A stretch of DNA of 64,000 nucleotides from Cricetomys ansorgei (lineage: Eukaryota; Chordata; Mammalia; Rodentia; Nesomyidae), in NCBI GenBank assembly GCA_026225945.1, contig JAMJFZ010001258.1:5513501-5577500 (forward strand), read 5' to 3'. Shown here piece after piece: positions 9,279-20,169 of the stretch; position 1 is the first letter of the stretch, and the number at the start of each line of letters is the position of its first letter. The position numbers and the translations under genes were made by a program. The notes under the pieces are model-generated. The model was not told where the DNA came from. It saw nothing but the letters and a program-made list of their open reading frames with translations, and ran no database searches.

Positions 9279-10645
9279 GCTTTAAAGCCATTCAACTGTC
9301 TACTAGATAGTGAGTCAAGGCTGAAATAATGTGGGGAAGTGGCAGCAGAGCAATCACGGGGCGGTGCCACTGGAATTTTAACTAGGTTCACTTATCTGGG
9401 TAAAGCACATTATTTTTTAAGATACAGCACAAAAGGTAGGAATGTAAAATTATTATGACAACGAATCTGAGTTTGACGACTGTAAATAACATGCTTAAGT
9501 TTCTGTGTTGGTGAAAATTAACATAAAAAGGTGAAAAGACCCCTTATTTAATTAATATCCTGACACTGTAAGCATATCTGCACATCTGTATATCTAAGTA
9601 CTTGGTTATTCCTGCTCCAAGCCTTCCTCATGTAGAGAAGGCCACTCGCAGTGTTCCTTTCTGTTTTGGACACAGCTTATTTTCATTTTCTGTGAGTGGC
9701 TAGACAAAGGGTCAGATGAGAACTTTAAATATTTAAACTGGTCAACGACAGTCAAGCGGCTAAGAACCTCTCTAGTCTATCGTTAAATATGGATTGCCTT
9801 AGAGGTAACCTCGAGTACACGGCATAGCCTCCTAATGAGTTATTAGTTATGAGCTATGAAGTAATTCTGAATCTTAAATATGGCTGGAGAACATATCTGG
9901 GTAAAACAAATTAAAAGCACCACAATTATGCAATACCATGCAATGCACCGGACAGCAACATGATGCATATATAAAGTATGCTAATAAACCTAGCATATTA
10001 ATAAAAATCTAAAGCCAGGCCTTCAAGACTTCAACGCTAATTGGAGGGGATTTTGACAGAATAGCTGGAATAACTCTCATTACCAGTTTTGGTGAGCTAT
10101 TTTTGAGCTACCTAAATAATGATTACTTCCGTACTCCACAGGGTGTCAACCAAAACCCCAGATCTGAAAAATGTCTTTAGGGGATGAGAGAGGCAGCGAT
10201 GCCCAGACAACATGGCCTGGCTGGATTTATTCATGTGATATAACTAACATCTATGTATAATTTCATTTTCCTGTGTTTTACTTCTGTGTTGTCCATTCAA
10301 AATACAACAATCCTCCATAATTATACACACATGCAAATATATATCGTGCACATTGATTATATATATCGGGCACCACATTCCAAATTTTAGCAACACTTTT
10401 AAGAGCATACATTCTGGCCACTTTAAAAAACACTTTAAAATATAACGGCTTAATGAATTTCTTTCCTGAGGAAAACACTTTCCAGCCATCTCAGGGGCAG
10501 TTCGAGCTCACAGGGAAGTCAAACACAGAGCAGCAGGACTATGGGTGACAAGTGAAAAAGATACAATTTTGTCTCTCACAGCTCATTTGTGGAAGCAATA
10601 TAGATTTATCCACTCATTCTGTTGAATTGTGTTGTTGGAATTGTC
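9279..10645. other. Unique AT-rich non-coding sequence; possible conserved element
   Basis: I see no repeat family over about 1.3 kb. The block 9390-10160 is AT-rich with many TAAT/ATTA motifs (for example ATTTAATTAATATCC near 9547 and GCTAATAAACC near 9980). It looks like a candidate conserved non-coding element, but this is inferred from composition only. Confidence 0.4.
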
Positions 10646-10789
10646 AGAGGAGGAGGAGGAGGAGAGGAAGGAGAAAGAAGAGGAAGAGGAGAGGAAGGAG
10701 GAGGAAAAGGAGGAGGAGGAGGAAAAGGAAGAAGAGGAGGAGAAAGAAGGGGAGGAGGAGGAGGAGGAGGAGGAGGAGGAGGAGGAGAA
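10646..10789. repeat. (GGA)n/(GAA)n polypurine tract
   Basis: About 140 bases contain only G and A on the plus strand, in GGA, GAAA and GGAA units, and end in a pure (GGA)n run. The Arg/Lys/Gly-rich and Ser-rich open frames on the two strands are artefacts of the repeat. Confidence 0.98.
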
Positions 10790-12474
10790 CAAAAACATCC
10801 CCGTTTGAAGTGAAATGCCTCTGGTCTCTTCTTCCTACTTGTCCATAAGCACCATGTTTGTTGATGGTTATTATTTTATAAATACTTAGGCTTTAACGTT
10901 GAATCAAAATGGAAGCCTTGCTCAATACAGAAACAACGTGCCCAGGCTAAGAAGTTAAACACTAGAAAAGCAGGAAGATGGCGCAGCCCAAGTTGAACTA
11001 TCACAGAGTCCCCACCCAAACCCCCTGGACAAGGAGGCCTTTGCTTCCTGGTTCTTGTTGCTGAGCTTTTGACTCCCAGGCCCTTTCCTTTCCTCATGGG
11101 CACGAAAACCACCCCGGCACATGCACGTCGTGCTGCAGTGTTACAGACCACGCCATGGACGGGGCCTTCACTCACCTGCCCTTTTCTCATCCGGTGACAT
11201 TCGTAACCACGGCCGCAGGATTTCCAAAGCTGAGTGATTTGTAATGTAATACTTCTAGAATCTCCAGAGGAATTGCAGCATTAGTTACTAATAAAAGTTA
11301 GCTCTCTGCATTTCTTAACCTTGGGAACATGAACCTTTAAGACTTAGAGATCAAATACCAACATCCCCCCAGGACTGCTGTGCACATCTGCATTTCTGGA
11401 TGTAGGGTTTTTTCCTTGTTCCTAATCAAGTGTAATCTCACTTCATAAGTTCAGATTTTGGCTCAGTGCTACCTAGCTTTCCAGGCAAGAAGAGAAATGA
11501 AGGCTGAGGATTTTGTGCTCAGAGGTTTGGAAATTTGGCAAAGACTAAATTAAAATGCAATGATTTGATCTCGAATTTCAACATAGTAAAATGCAGCTAA
11601 GATACAACAAAATCAAAGCAAGAGTGCACATTCCAGAACTGTACCTGCTTTTGGACACTGCCAGGTAGTGGTACTAACAATTCTATTTTCAGGGCAAAAC
11701 AGAACGAAAAGTCCTCTAAATGTCCCTCTGGGATCTTCCAACCATTCCAAGTAATGACTAATTCCTGCTTACATTTACAAGTCAGGCACCCACGGGTAGC
11801 TCTTCCTGGCTGACCTTGCTGTGTGAATGAATGTCTGCTGGTCTCTGCATCCAGATACAAATCAACTTAACATGGAAAGTGGGTTAAGCATTCCAGTCAC
11901 CTTTAAGTTATGCTTAGAGCCACTTGTGAAGAAAGGCCGGGTAATTACTGTACAATTAAGAAAAATGCCATTCTGACTAGCCAAACTCAAGGGAATAACT
12001 TTTTTCACAATTTGCCCAATTTTGACCTTTTAGAGTCCTGTCAATAAGGTAGAATTCATTTTTATGTGATTTAATTTAGCCATTATTACTTTTGGAAACC
12101 CAGGTTCTTAGAATATGTATGATTCTTAAGCCCAGTGATTGCAAGCACGAGTTACTTGCACAACAGAGCTTGTGCAGGTGGTCAGGGTGGTGCACGCTAC
12201 GGCTCGTAAGAGGCGCGGACGGAAGTCTGAGCTCATTTACAAAAGCTTTCTCACAATATCCATAGCTTTTACTTTTTGTTACAATGATTCACCTTCTAAT
12301 GTTAAAAGTGGAAAAATCCAGTCAAAAATCTTTAAAACCAGGAATGATTAGGGCAATAACACGTTCCATCCCAAACTGCCTTCTCTAGCCACTGTGGCTT
12401 GTCTGTGAACTCATTTATTGTTGCTGGTTTGGAGCCAATACGAGTAAGAGTTAAAAGAGTTTTGGTTTTCTTTT
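10790..12474. other. Unique non-coding sequence
   Basis: I recognise no transposon. A 54-bp minus-strand segment with splice-like borders at 11176-11229 is listed separately. The rest is ordinary AT-leaning single-copy DNA. Confidence 0.5.
11176..11229 (-). other. Weak candidate exon (54 bp, splice-bounded)
   Basis: On the minus strand this segment ends in CAG followed by GTGAGT, a perfect donor consensus. It begins just after an AG that follows AAATCACTC. It is exactly 18 codons long, open in the frame beginning CTT TGG AAA, and contains several CpGs (GCGGCCG, ACG, CCGG). Against it, the upstream intron side lacks a good pyrimidine tract, and I do not recognise the short peptide. I infer a possible exon only weakly. 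Confidence 0.15.
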
Positions 12475-12645
12475 GAATCGGGCTTACGTTCACACCACAG
12501 CTCTGCTACTTATTAGTTGACTTGAGTAGGTTTGTTATGATTTACGGCCTTAGTTTCCTCACCTGGCAAATGGGATGCTGGGCTGATTAAGCAAGAAGAT
12601 TCTATATAAGTTCCTTGCATTAGACTGATTCACAGGCTCACACAA
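12475..12645 (-). mobile_element. MIR SINE remnant
   Basis: Antisense MIR motifs are visible in order: CACAGCTCTGCTACTTATTA, GTTGACTTGAGTAGG, CCTTAGTTTCCTCACCTGG and CAAATGGGATGCTGG. It is a typical ancient, diverged copy. Confidence 0.75.
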
Positions 12646-14238
12646 ATGGGCATTACTTTTGATACACTGTATCTGCCAGCGTCTCAATGTTGGACTTCTC
12701 AAACAAGAACTGTACAAGTCAGTATGTGTTATTTTAAGGCACTGAATCTAGTTGTATTCTGCCCAAAAAAAGGAAAACAGAATGGAATGCAAGTCTATGC
12801 AGAGTGAGGAGACCCTCTCCTTGCTGGAAGTGACAGTAGTCACTTGCTAGCCACTTGCCAGTTACTTGTCAGTGTTGAAACTGTCAAGTAAGACATTTAA
12901 GCCAGTGGCTGAGATGGAAGCCGTGTTGAACTCTACGGCTGGGCCTGAGTAAGGCTGAACAGCTTGAGTGTTCAGAAAAACACAAGAGGACGAGCCAGGG
13001 TGCAGAGCAGTACTGTGAGGCGCAATGTAGCCACCTGTTAGGTACCTGAGGCGGTCGCTGACTGGCGGGACACTAGGCAGAAGATCATGGCCGTACCCAT
13101 CGCCACGGACTAAAACGTACACTTGTTTGTGTCACCTGGCAAAAAAGAGCTGTGACTTACAATAAGGCACTCATCTCTGACTGAATGTCACTAACTGGTG
13201 AACCTTTGGAAAAAGAGGCCCAGACAATACCCTGACCACCCTCTCCCCGCAGACCGCAGGAGAATCAAAGCATGTGTTCTACCACGTGTGGCTGTAGGGC
13301 ATAAAGACGTGTGAGACATCAGTCCAGACATGTGTTTGAGCATGTGTGAGCAGAAGGGTGCTGGGCCGTGTGGTGTAACAAGTGTTGGGGCGTATTCTGT
13401 TACAAATTTTTCTCATCTGGGATCTTCAACTATTTTACGCTTAATCCAGGGTTGTTAAGCAATAGTTCAGTTTTCCTGACTTTAACGCAATAAAATGAAA
13501 AAGTCAGGAAAATGGGAGTAAAAGTCTTTCTCCTTGTCTTGAGATGATCACGAACATTCATGTGTATGTTTTTAAATAAACACGGTTGCACTCAGACTTG
13601 TGTAAGGCTCCTTCCTTAGGACGGCAACAGAGACCAGGGTCAAACTGTAGTCAGATGGGAAGACCACAAACTGTTGGTCAGGCACAGAGACGCCCTGCAA
13701 CAACCTCAGGTTGGACAAGCTACACAGTCCACCAACTCGGGTGACTACTGCAGCCTGAGTCTAGAATTAAGAGCTCTTTTCTGTTTTCCATTTTAAAATA
13801 GGTGTATCCAAAATTGGCACGTCACTGAACAAATGGGGATCTTTGGCAGTTCTTACTGATCGTAAAGTGTCATCAAGACTGGCTTCAAAATATACCTGAC
13901 AATATTTGCTGTCAAATATGAATCAACATTGCTTCTGGAGGCTCCCATTCCAAAGCCAGTGAATCCTCCAAATTTAAAATATAAACACATAATTTTGGGT
14001 GACACTTTTGAGAAAGGGTGAGAGCAGGCAAAAATCGGGGTGTTTCAGATGCCTTCCTACGGTATGAAGAAGAGTCCAAAATAAATGTACACGAAGAGAG
14101 AAGACACCTCAGGTACCTATTTTGTTTTCTGGCTGTGAAACGAGCCTACAAAATGAACCGATATGCCTATTTCAGTCCGTGAGGTTCTCTTCTCAAAGTA
14201 GAAACAGAATCAAATATTCTTTTGAAAAACGTGAAGCA
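12646..14238. other. Unique non-coding sequence
   Basis: I recognise no transposon or exon. A perfect 13-bp inverted repeat occurs at 13471-13512. Confidence 0.5.
13471..13512. repeat. Perfect 13-bp inverted repeat (hairpin)
   Basis: TTTTCCTGACTTT at 13471-13483 is exactly complementary in reverse to AAAGTCAGGAAAA at 13500-13512. The 16-base loop contains AATAAA at 13489-13494. Confidence 0.9.
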
Positions 14239-14522
14239 GGAGCTGGGGAGAGGCTCGGTCAGTAAAGTGTAGATTTGGGGACTGAATTTTGGATCCCTAA
14301 TTCTGGATCTGCATGCAAAGCCAGGCATGGTGGTGAGCCTCTGTAACCCCAGTGCTCGGGAAGCGGAGACAGGAGGGTCCCCGGGGCTCACTGGCCGGCC
14401 GGCCAGTCTAGCCGAATCAGTGAGCACCAGGTGAGAAGCTTTGTCTCAAAAAGTAAGGAGGGGAGCAACTGGAGAAGACCCGACATCGGCCTGTGGCCGG
14501 CACACAGACATGCACTCCCATG
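14239..14522 (+). mobile_element. Composite tRNA/B1-type SINE (B4-like)
   Basis: The head AGCTGGGGAGAGGCTCGG is followed by AGCCAGGCATGGTGGTGAGC, CTGTAACCCCAGTGCTCGGG, GGAGACAGGAGGGTCC, GCCAGTCTAGCCGAATCAGT, CTTTGTCTCAAAAAGTAAGG, GAAGACCCGACATCGGCC and a CACACAGACATGCAC tail. All diagnostic segments are present, so it is close to full length. Confidence 0.85.
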
Positions 14523-14902
14523 ACGGAAAATAAAAACTGCAAAGGACAGATAAAAGGCAATCTGTAAGTTTGTATTAAATTCCATATCCCATGCAGCGCT
14601 AATTAGCGAGGTCTGTTCTCCTTAACCAGAGGGGTCTGTGTGTAAACAATATTTAATCATAACTAGAAAAAGGCATTTGACTAGTCTGGATTAAAAAATT
14701 CAACAACTTGATCAGTGGTTAAAATACAAACACAGCCTTCTCTGTCACCTTCTGCTTGGAGATCACTAAACAAAAAACACAGAGAAAGAAACAATGAAAG
14801 CCTTTGGCTCCTGCCAAGCGCCCTGCCGAAGAGCCCGGTGGTCTCCTAACACTCTCTTCCTGTATCACTCAATGTTTGTGCAGCACAGACTTGAGAAGAA
14901 CG
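14523..14902. other. Unique AT-rich non-coding sequence with a palindromic homeodomain-type site
   Basis: The region is repeat-free. It contains the perfect palindrome CGCTAATTAGCG at 14596-14607 and a forkhead-like TGTAAACAAT near 14641. It may be regulatory, but this is inferred from motifs only. Confidence 0.4.
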
Positions 14903-15225
14903 GACAGAACAAACTCAGAGACAAACTCAGAAAAAACCTAGAGACATATGGACAGAGCAAACCCGGAGACACATGGACAGAGCAAACCCAGAGACAAATG
15001 GACAGAACAAACCTGGAGACAAATGGACAGAACAAACCCGGAGACACACGGACAGAGCAAACCCAGACACACACGGACAGAACAAACCCGGAGACACACG
15101 GACAGAACAAACCCGGAGACACATGGACAGAACAAACCCGGAGACACACGGACAGAGCAAACCCGGAGACACACGGACAGAACAAACCCGGAGACACACG
15201 GACAGAGCAAACCCGGAGACACATG
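14903..15225. repeat. 25-bp minisatellite, about 13 units
   Basis: Eleven exact-length 25-bp units occupy 14951-15225, with two degenerate units before them. The unit reads GACAGARCAAACCCGGAGAC followed by ACAYG. Because 25 is not a multiple of three, each frame cycles through the same peptide, and all six frames stay open for 90-159 codons. This is an artefact, not a gene. Confidence 0.98.
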
Positions 15226-16628
15226 GGCAGAGCTTTGCTTATTGTTTGCTCAAGAACATACAGCCCGAGTTAAGAGAACAGAATCTGATCAAGAAGAAAG
15301 TGAGAGGAAGTTGCCAATGAGTTTAACAGTGTAGACTTCAGCAACTCAGACGGAAAATCTGTGCCGTGAACACTGTTTCTCAGTGTTAAGCCATTTCACT
15401 TTGAATAGTGAAAAGCAAATACAGATGCTACTAGTTTCTTCTCTGTTAACACTAGGCATGCTGAAATCTGAAGGCGTTTTACAGAGGCTGGCCCCCAACT
15501 GCATGTCAGCCAGGCTCAGGAATAATGCCCCTGCTGTAAAAATCATAGACAGTCCTAGAGCAGACCAGTGCCATCTGTCAGTCAAGCTCAAGGGCTTGAC
15601 TGCAACAAACCTGCAAACACATTCTGAGAACGCAAACAGCCTCAGCAAAAGCGTGGACTCTGATATAACACTCCTTTCCCTCGCTGTGTCCACTAATGTA
15701 GAAGAATCCCCTCCCTTTGTGACACTTTCCTCTGGGCACAGCCTACTCAGTGAGCACAGCACGCCGCAGGCACAGGGAGGGGAGGGGTAGTCGACTCATC
15801 AAAGAAGACAGGGAGGCATAGCCAAAGGTGCAAACCGTGCCAGACCTCAGCGGAGGGAACCGCCATCGTGGCAACCACCATCCTGGACCGTGGAACCCTG
15901 AGCGTCTCATCTCAGAGCTTTTTACTGATGCCCAAGCTCTTCAGTTGCTCTACTGATAGCAGATGCAGATCATGAGCAAGCACAGCCATTTTGAACATAA
16001 CTAAAAATAAACTTCTGCATCAGGAAGGGACTCTTGTAGGAATCTTCCCAAGGGAGGGCACACTCCCTAGAGTTACCTGCAGTCCCTGGTATTTGGTAAA
16101 TCTTTCAGGACAATCTGTACTTTCACTCCAACTTTGCCAAGGCCTGTAAAAAACAGGCAAACAAACAAAAGGTTCAGAGGCAGAGTTTAGTCTCTTGGCT
16201 CTGAAGTCCTCAGCGTCGGCTTCCATGGATGGGTCCCACAGCCTTGGGCATTTCCCTTGAGGGCGGCTGGGTGAGGGGCAGGGGAGGGCAGTGCCTACCT
16301 GTGGGACACTTCAGTGTGCTACCGCAGCCTCCAGCTTTGGGTCTTTCTTTGAATGATGCCACCACAGATGTGGATGGAATGGTACGTAATAAGCTGGCAT
16401 CGTATGTGAGCATGGGCACATCTAGAGTCTGCTGGAGAATAGCACGAATTCGAATGTCCCAAACTGAGGTCTGAATTTTGCCTCAGAGTTGGCACTGCCT
16501 CTGTTTTAGGAACAAAAGAACCACAGCTATTATAGGAAAAATCAAAATCAACGCAAACAACAGAAAGGCTACCTTCCCCCTCCCCCAAGAAGTAGGTCCT
16601 TGAATCTTTTTACCTCAAAGAAAAAAAG
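15226..16628. other. Unique non-coding sequence
   Basis: I recognise no repeat. Overlapping open frames of 135 (plus, 15383-15790) and 138 (minus, 15346-15762) codons occur in non-repetitive sequence. Neither shows a domain, signal peptide or splice context I recognise, so I do not call a gene. Confidence 0.5.
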
Positions 16629-16842
16629 TTTTTTGAGACAGGGTCTCGAGTATCGCAGGTTGACCTTCAAGCTGGCTATGCGGCAGAGGATGACCTGGGA
16701 CTTCTTATCCTCCTGTGTCTACCTTCCAAGTGCTGGTATTTCAGGGCTGCACCACCATGCCTAGTTTACATGACACTGGGGGTCAAACAGAGCCTTCGGC
16801 AGGGTAGGCAGGCATTGTACCAACGGAGCTGCAGCCCCAACC
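16629..16842 (-). mobile_element. B4 SINE (ID-B1 fusion)
   Basis: Read antisense, a B1-like part (plus-strand TTTGAGACAGGGTCTCGAGT, GCAGAGGATGACCTGG and AAGTGCTGGTATTTCAGG) is followed by a tRNA-derived part (plus-strand GGTCAAACAGAGCCTTCGG, GTAGGCAGGCATTGTACC and AACGGAGCTGCAGCCCC). This is the order of a reversed B4. Confidence 0.8.
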
Positions 16843-17861
16843 TCCCTTTCTGGCGGTGTCATTGAGAGACTCAAGAAATGAGGTGACTTTTCTGTGTCTG
16901 GTGCTCCTGCCCTTTCCCTCCTGCTGGACACAGTTCCTTAGTGACGCGTCTAGAATCAATCGACCCTCACGTTAGAAATCCTGAACTCTTAAGGTGTTTT
17001 CTGTAATTAAATGCAAATACTTCAACATGGAGTAAAAACTGCAAACACCACGTGGAGAGGTTCCAGGGAAGCATGATGTTAAGAATTTTCCCAAATTCAA
17101 GCTTTTCGTTTATGGAAATCAGTAGAAAGGTAGACTTCAAAATCTTTCCCGTGTTGTGCTTTCTGTATAATTTAGAGACTCCACAGGTGAAACCTGAAGC
17201 CACCACACCACTTTGGTCAGCTGATTTACTCTGAAGTGTTTGCTCTCTGAGACCAATGTCAAATTGTTACATACATTTTTAAAAACAGAACCATCTACTT
17301 TGTTTAAAGGTATTTGGAAGTAAAAACTTGCTCAAATTAATGAGATTGATACTGCCATCCATCGACATGCTCCCAGATGCTAAAAATTCTTCATAGTATT
17401 TCCTGACAGATCTTCACTCAAATTCAGGGAGTTAAACGTGCTTATGGAAGTCTCCATCTTCTCTTCACTGGCCTGCCCATCTGCCCACGCGCCCATCCAC
17501 TCCCCCGGTACCCATTCTGTTCGAGGACAGAGACAGGCACAGGGCTCACAGTAGATTCAATTCCTGCCTTCTACATTTTACCTCGGGAAGCTGACTGGAC
17601 ATTTGAGTCAACTCACAGCGGTAACTGCTTACCATCTGACATCATCCAAAGCCCCTGACGATGGGGAATTGAAGGAGCAGGAGTTTTGTAATGTGAAACC
17701 AAGTGCTGGACAGATCGGCCTTCCCTCACTTCCTCATGTTGGTACTTTCATGTTTTTGTGTTTCAAGAGTTTATTAGAGGTTTGCAACCAAAGTGGGGAA
17801 AGCAGCAAATATTTGTATTTGCTAATGCTATTTTGATTGGGCTCGCAAGGGAGATACTCAC
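16843..17861. other. Unique non-coding sequence
   Basis: I recognise no repeat, RNA or exon. Confidence 0.5.
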
Positions 17862-17975
17862 TCATCAAACATTTATTGAATGCATATTATGCACCCGGCT
17901 CACTGACAGGGTGATGCAGAGATGAAAGCCAGTCCCTGCCCTCCAGGGTCCCAGTGTCGAGCGAGGAGACAGGCA
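17862..17975 (-). mobile_element. L2/MIR-type 3' end remnant
   Basis: Motifs CTCATCAAACATTTATTGAA, GCATATTATGCACCCGGC, CCAGTCCCTGCCCTCCAGGG and GAGACAGGCAAGGAACC match the antisense order of an L2 3' end. It is an ancient fragment. Confidence 0.6.
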
Positions 17976-19344
17976 AGGAACCCGACAAGGACAACACAGC
18001 AATGGTCCCGGCAAGCTGTGTTGCAGACCACTGGAGGGAAGGAGCCTAGGCAGCATGTAGATGGCTGCTTTTTATGTGACATATTCATTAATACTTTAGA
18101 CATTTTATTTCAGATTTTGAACTATGCATTTAATTTATAAAAAGTGCACGGCCAGTATACTAAACCATGACTCCATGGGCAACACTGTGTGATAACGTTG
18201 AAGGTTCTTCGAGTTGGAGGAACACGTGTGGGCCTGGAGGGAGCTCGGCGCTGCGGGATGGACCCAGCATGAGTGAGGCCTGGCTTAAACCCCAACATCG
18301 AAAGAAGAAAGGTGCCAATTAAAAAAAAGTGTGGTGCAGAGATGGGTACATACATATCTGAGATGGTGGCCCTCGCATCAGCAAGGCCTGGGAGATGAGG
18401 CCAGCCCATGGCGGCAGATCCCGGGGCGCCACGCTGCACTAAGTCCCCACTGTGTTCTTGAGCTACACATCCTTGAGGCCACAGGAGGGAAGGCACGGAC
18501 ATGGCCTGGGTGTCTGCGGGCTTCCCACAAGATGGAAGCCAGGGATGAGATGTTCTGATACCCCAGCACGTCCTTGGATACTTCCTGTGAAGAACTGTTG
18601 TGTCCCGAGTTTGTGAATCTCAGAAGTCACTGCAATTATCCTTAAAAGTACTTCTGCTTGAGAGCAGTTGTGCACTAGTTAGTTTTAATCCACACCCTAG
18701 GGTGCCGAGAGCTTGACTGCAGAGACCAAATGACTCCATCCTCTGTAAGTATTTAGATAATGCCTGAAAGACTAATGAAGAGTAGAATTCCAGAGGCAGC
18801 TGAGGCCGTGTGGCAGCTTTCTTTATCTTATTAATTAGCCACTCTTAATTAGCACAGCTAATAATGATGAATTCATGCATTGGAAATGGCACTGAAACAG
18901 TGAGGACTGGCGGTAAGTAGCGCCACTGGCGAGTCCATCACACATACAGAACGGTTATCAGCATCTCAGGGGACCCCGCGGGTCTCCATGAAATGCTGTC
19001 CTTGACTGGATTCTGATTTAGTCCAGCACCCATGCGCCTAACAGGGAGACTGTATCGCTAACTGACTAGAAGTTTAGCTGACTACTATTGCTAGAATATT
19101 CTCACAGCCGTCTCAAGGGGACCTCTTACACAAGTGGCTATCAATTTCTCTTGCCTTCAGGAGGGACGGCAGGGACTTCGATGGGCTTAGCGGACAAGAT
19201 GTCCGCAGCGGTTTGGGGACCTGCTTCATGGGAAAGTTCACCTAAGATTTGCCTCCATTCTGACACTGTTCTCGGGAAAACAGGTCCAATCCCAAGCCAC
19301 CTCCAAGTCTACCCAGGAAAAATTTAGTAGCTGTGGAAACCAAA
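17976..19344. other. Unique non-coding sequence with a TAAT cluster
   Basis: I see no transposon. The segment 18660-18900 holds a dense homeodomain-type motif cluster, listed separately. The rest is unremarkable. Confidence 0.5.
18826..18882. promoter_or_regulatory. Candidate regulatory cluster of TAAT motifs
   Basis: Within about 55 bases lie TATTAATTAGCC, CTTAATTAGCAC, GCTAATAATGATG, AATTCATGCATTGG and nearby TAAT/ATTA cores. Such clustering is typical of homeodomain-bound enhancers in vertebrate conserved non-coding elements. Function is inferred only from motif density. Confidence 0.3.
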
Positions 19345-19420
19345 CGTGCTAGGGTTGGATGTTGAGAGGCTAAGAAGCTTGTCTGATGTCACACTGCCTT
19401 TAGATGATGTACCTTTGTGT
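19345..19420 (+). mobile_element. Possible MIR remnant
   Basis: GAGAGGCTAAGAAGCTTGTC followed by TGATGTCACACTGCC resembles the MIR segment GAGAGGTTAAGTAACTTGCC plus AGGTCACACAGC. The match is short, so the call is tentative. Confidence 0.35.
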
Positions 19421-19577
19421 CCACCCCCGATGATTCGCATTTCATAGGCAAGCTGGGGTGGAAACACAGGTGTGCGGGGTGACTCCGACACACACACAAA
19501 CACACACACTGTAGAGAGCCCTGGGCTATTCCAGACACCTGAACAATGAGTTTCCTATGGGCCTGGCTGGGTGGTAG

Positions 19578-19765
19578 GTGTTCGACGTGGGATCATTTCA
19601 TTTTTACCACAAACCATTGAGTAAAACGTTGAATCTTACAGGTGAACACACTGAGTGTGAGAACTCTCCACTGGCAGTGCACCATTGGCAAGAGACTGCC
19701 ATTCCAACCACAGTCTTCTCATCCCCACAGACCCGGCTCTTAACCACAGTTCGCTGCTATGTACG
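19578..19765 (+). mobile_element. MIR SINE remnant
   Basis: The right end ACCCGGCTCTTAACCACAGT matches the MIR 3' region around GTGCTCTTAACCACTA. The left part (TCTTACAGGTGAACACACTG) matches TTTTACAGATGAGGAAACTG. Order and spacing fit a sense MIR. Confidence 0.55.
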
Positions 19766-19854
19766 ACAGGGATGTAAGGCTGCGTGTACGTGTGCGGCTG
19801 GCGTCACGGATATACAGGTAACAGCTGGGCATCATGCCAGCAGAACGGTCAGTC

Positions 19855-20162
19855 TTGAAGACTGAATGTGAAATGTCTCCCTTGGGCTCATGTGTCTGGT
19901 TTTGGAAAGCTGTGGCGACGTTAGGAGGTAGCGTCTCTTCGTAGGAAGCAGGCTGCTAGGGGTGGGCCCTGAGGCCACGATTTATAGCCTCACTGCCTGC
20001 CCGCTCACTGCAGCTTGAGCACAGATGCAGCGTGATCAGCTGCTCACACCCTGACACTCTCGCTGTCACGATGGAGCCAAGATAAACCTTTCCCCCCTCC
20101 CACTGCTTCGAGTCAGGGATTTTGTCATGGTAACAAGTGAGGTACAGAGTAGACAGAAATTA
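19855..20162 (+). mobile_element. MaLR-type LTR (ERVL-MaLR)
   Basis: The segment matches the remembered layout of rodent MaLR LTRs: GAATGTGAAATGTCTCCC, GGCTCATGTGTCTGG, TTAGGAGGTAGCGTCTCTTC, GGGCCCTGAGGCCACGATTT, GCAGCGTGATCAGCTGC, AGCCAAGATAAACCTTTCCC with a polyadenylation-type ATAAA, and TTTTGTCATGGTAACAA near the 3' end. No internal retroviral genes are seen, so it looks like a solo LTR remnant. The exact subfamily is unknown. Confidence 0.7.
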
Positions 20163-20169
20163 GGGTGAT

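Noticed and set aside
14903..15225. Possible CRISPR-like array
   Set aside because: The units are directly adjacent with no unique spacers, and the genome is mammalian. It is a minisatellite, as are 21863-22051 and 51792-51963.
15346..15790. Overlapping frames of 135 and 138 codons on opposite strands
   Set aside because: Neither has a recognisable motif or splice sites. Open frames on both strands at once are more likely a base-composition effect than two genes.
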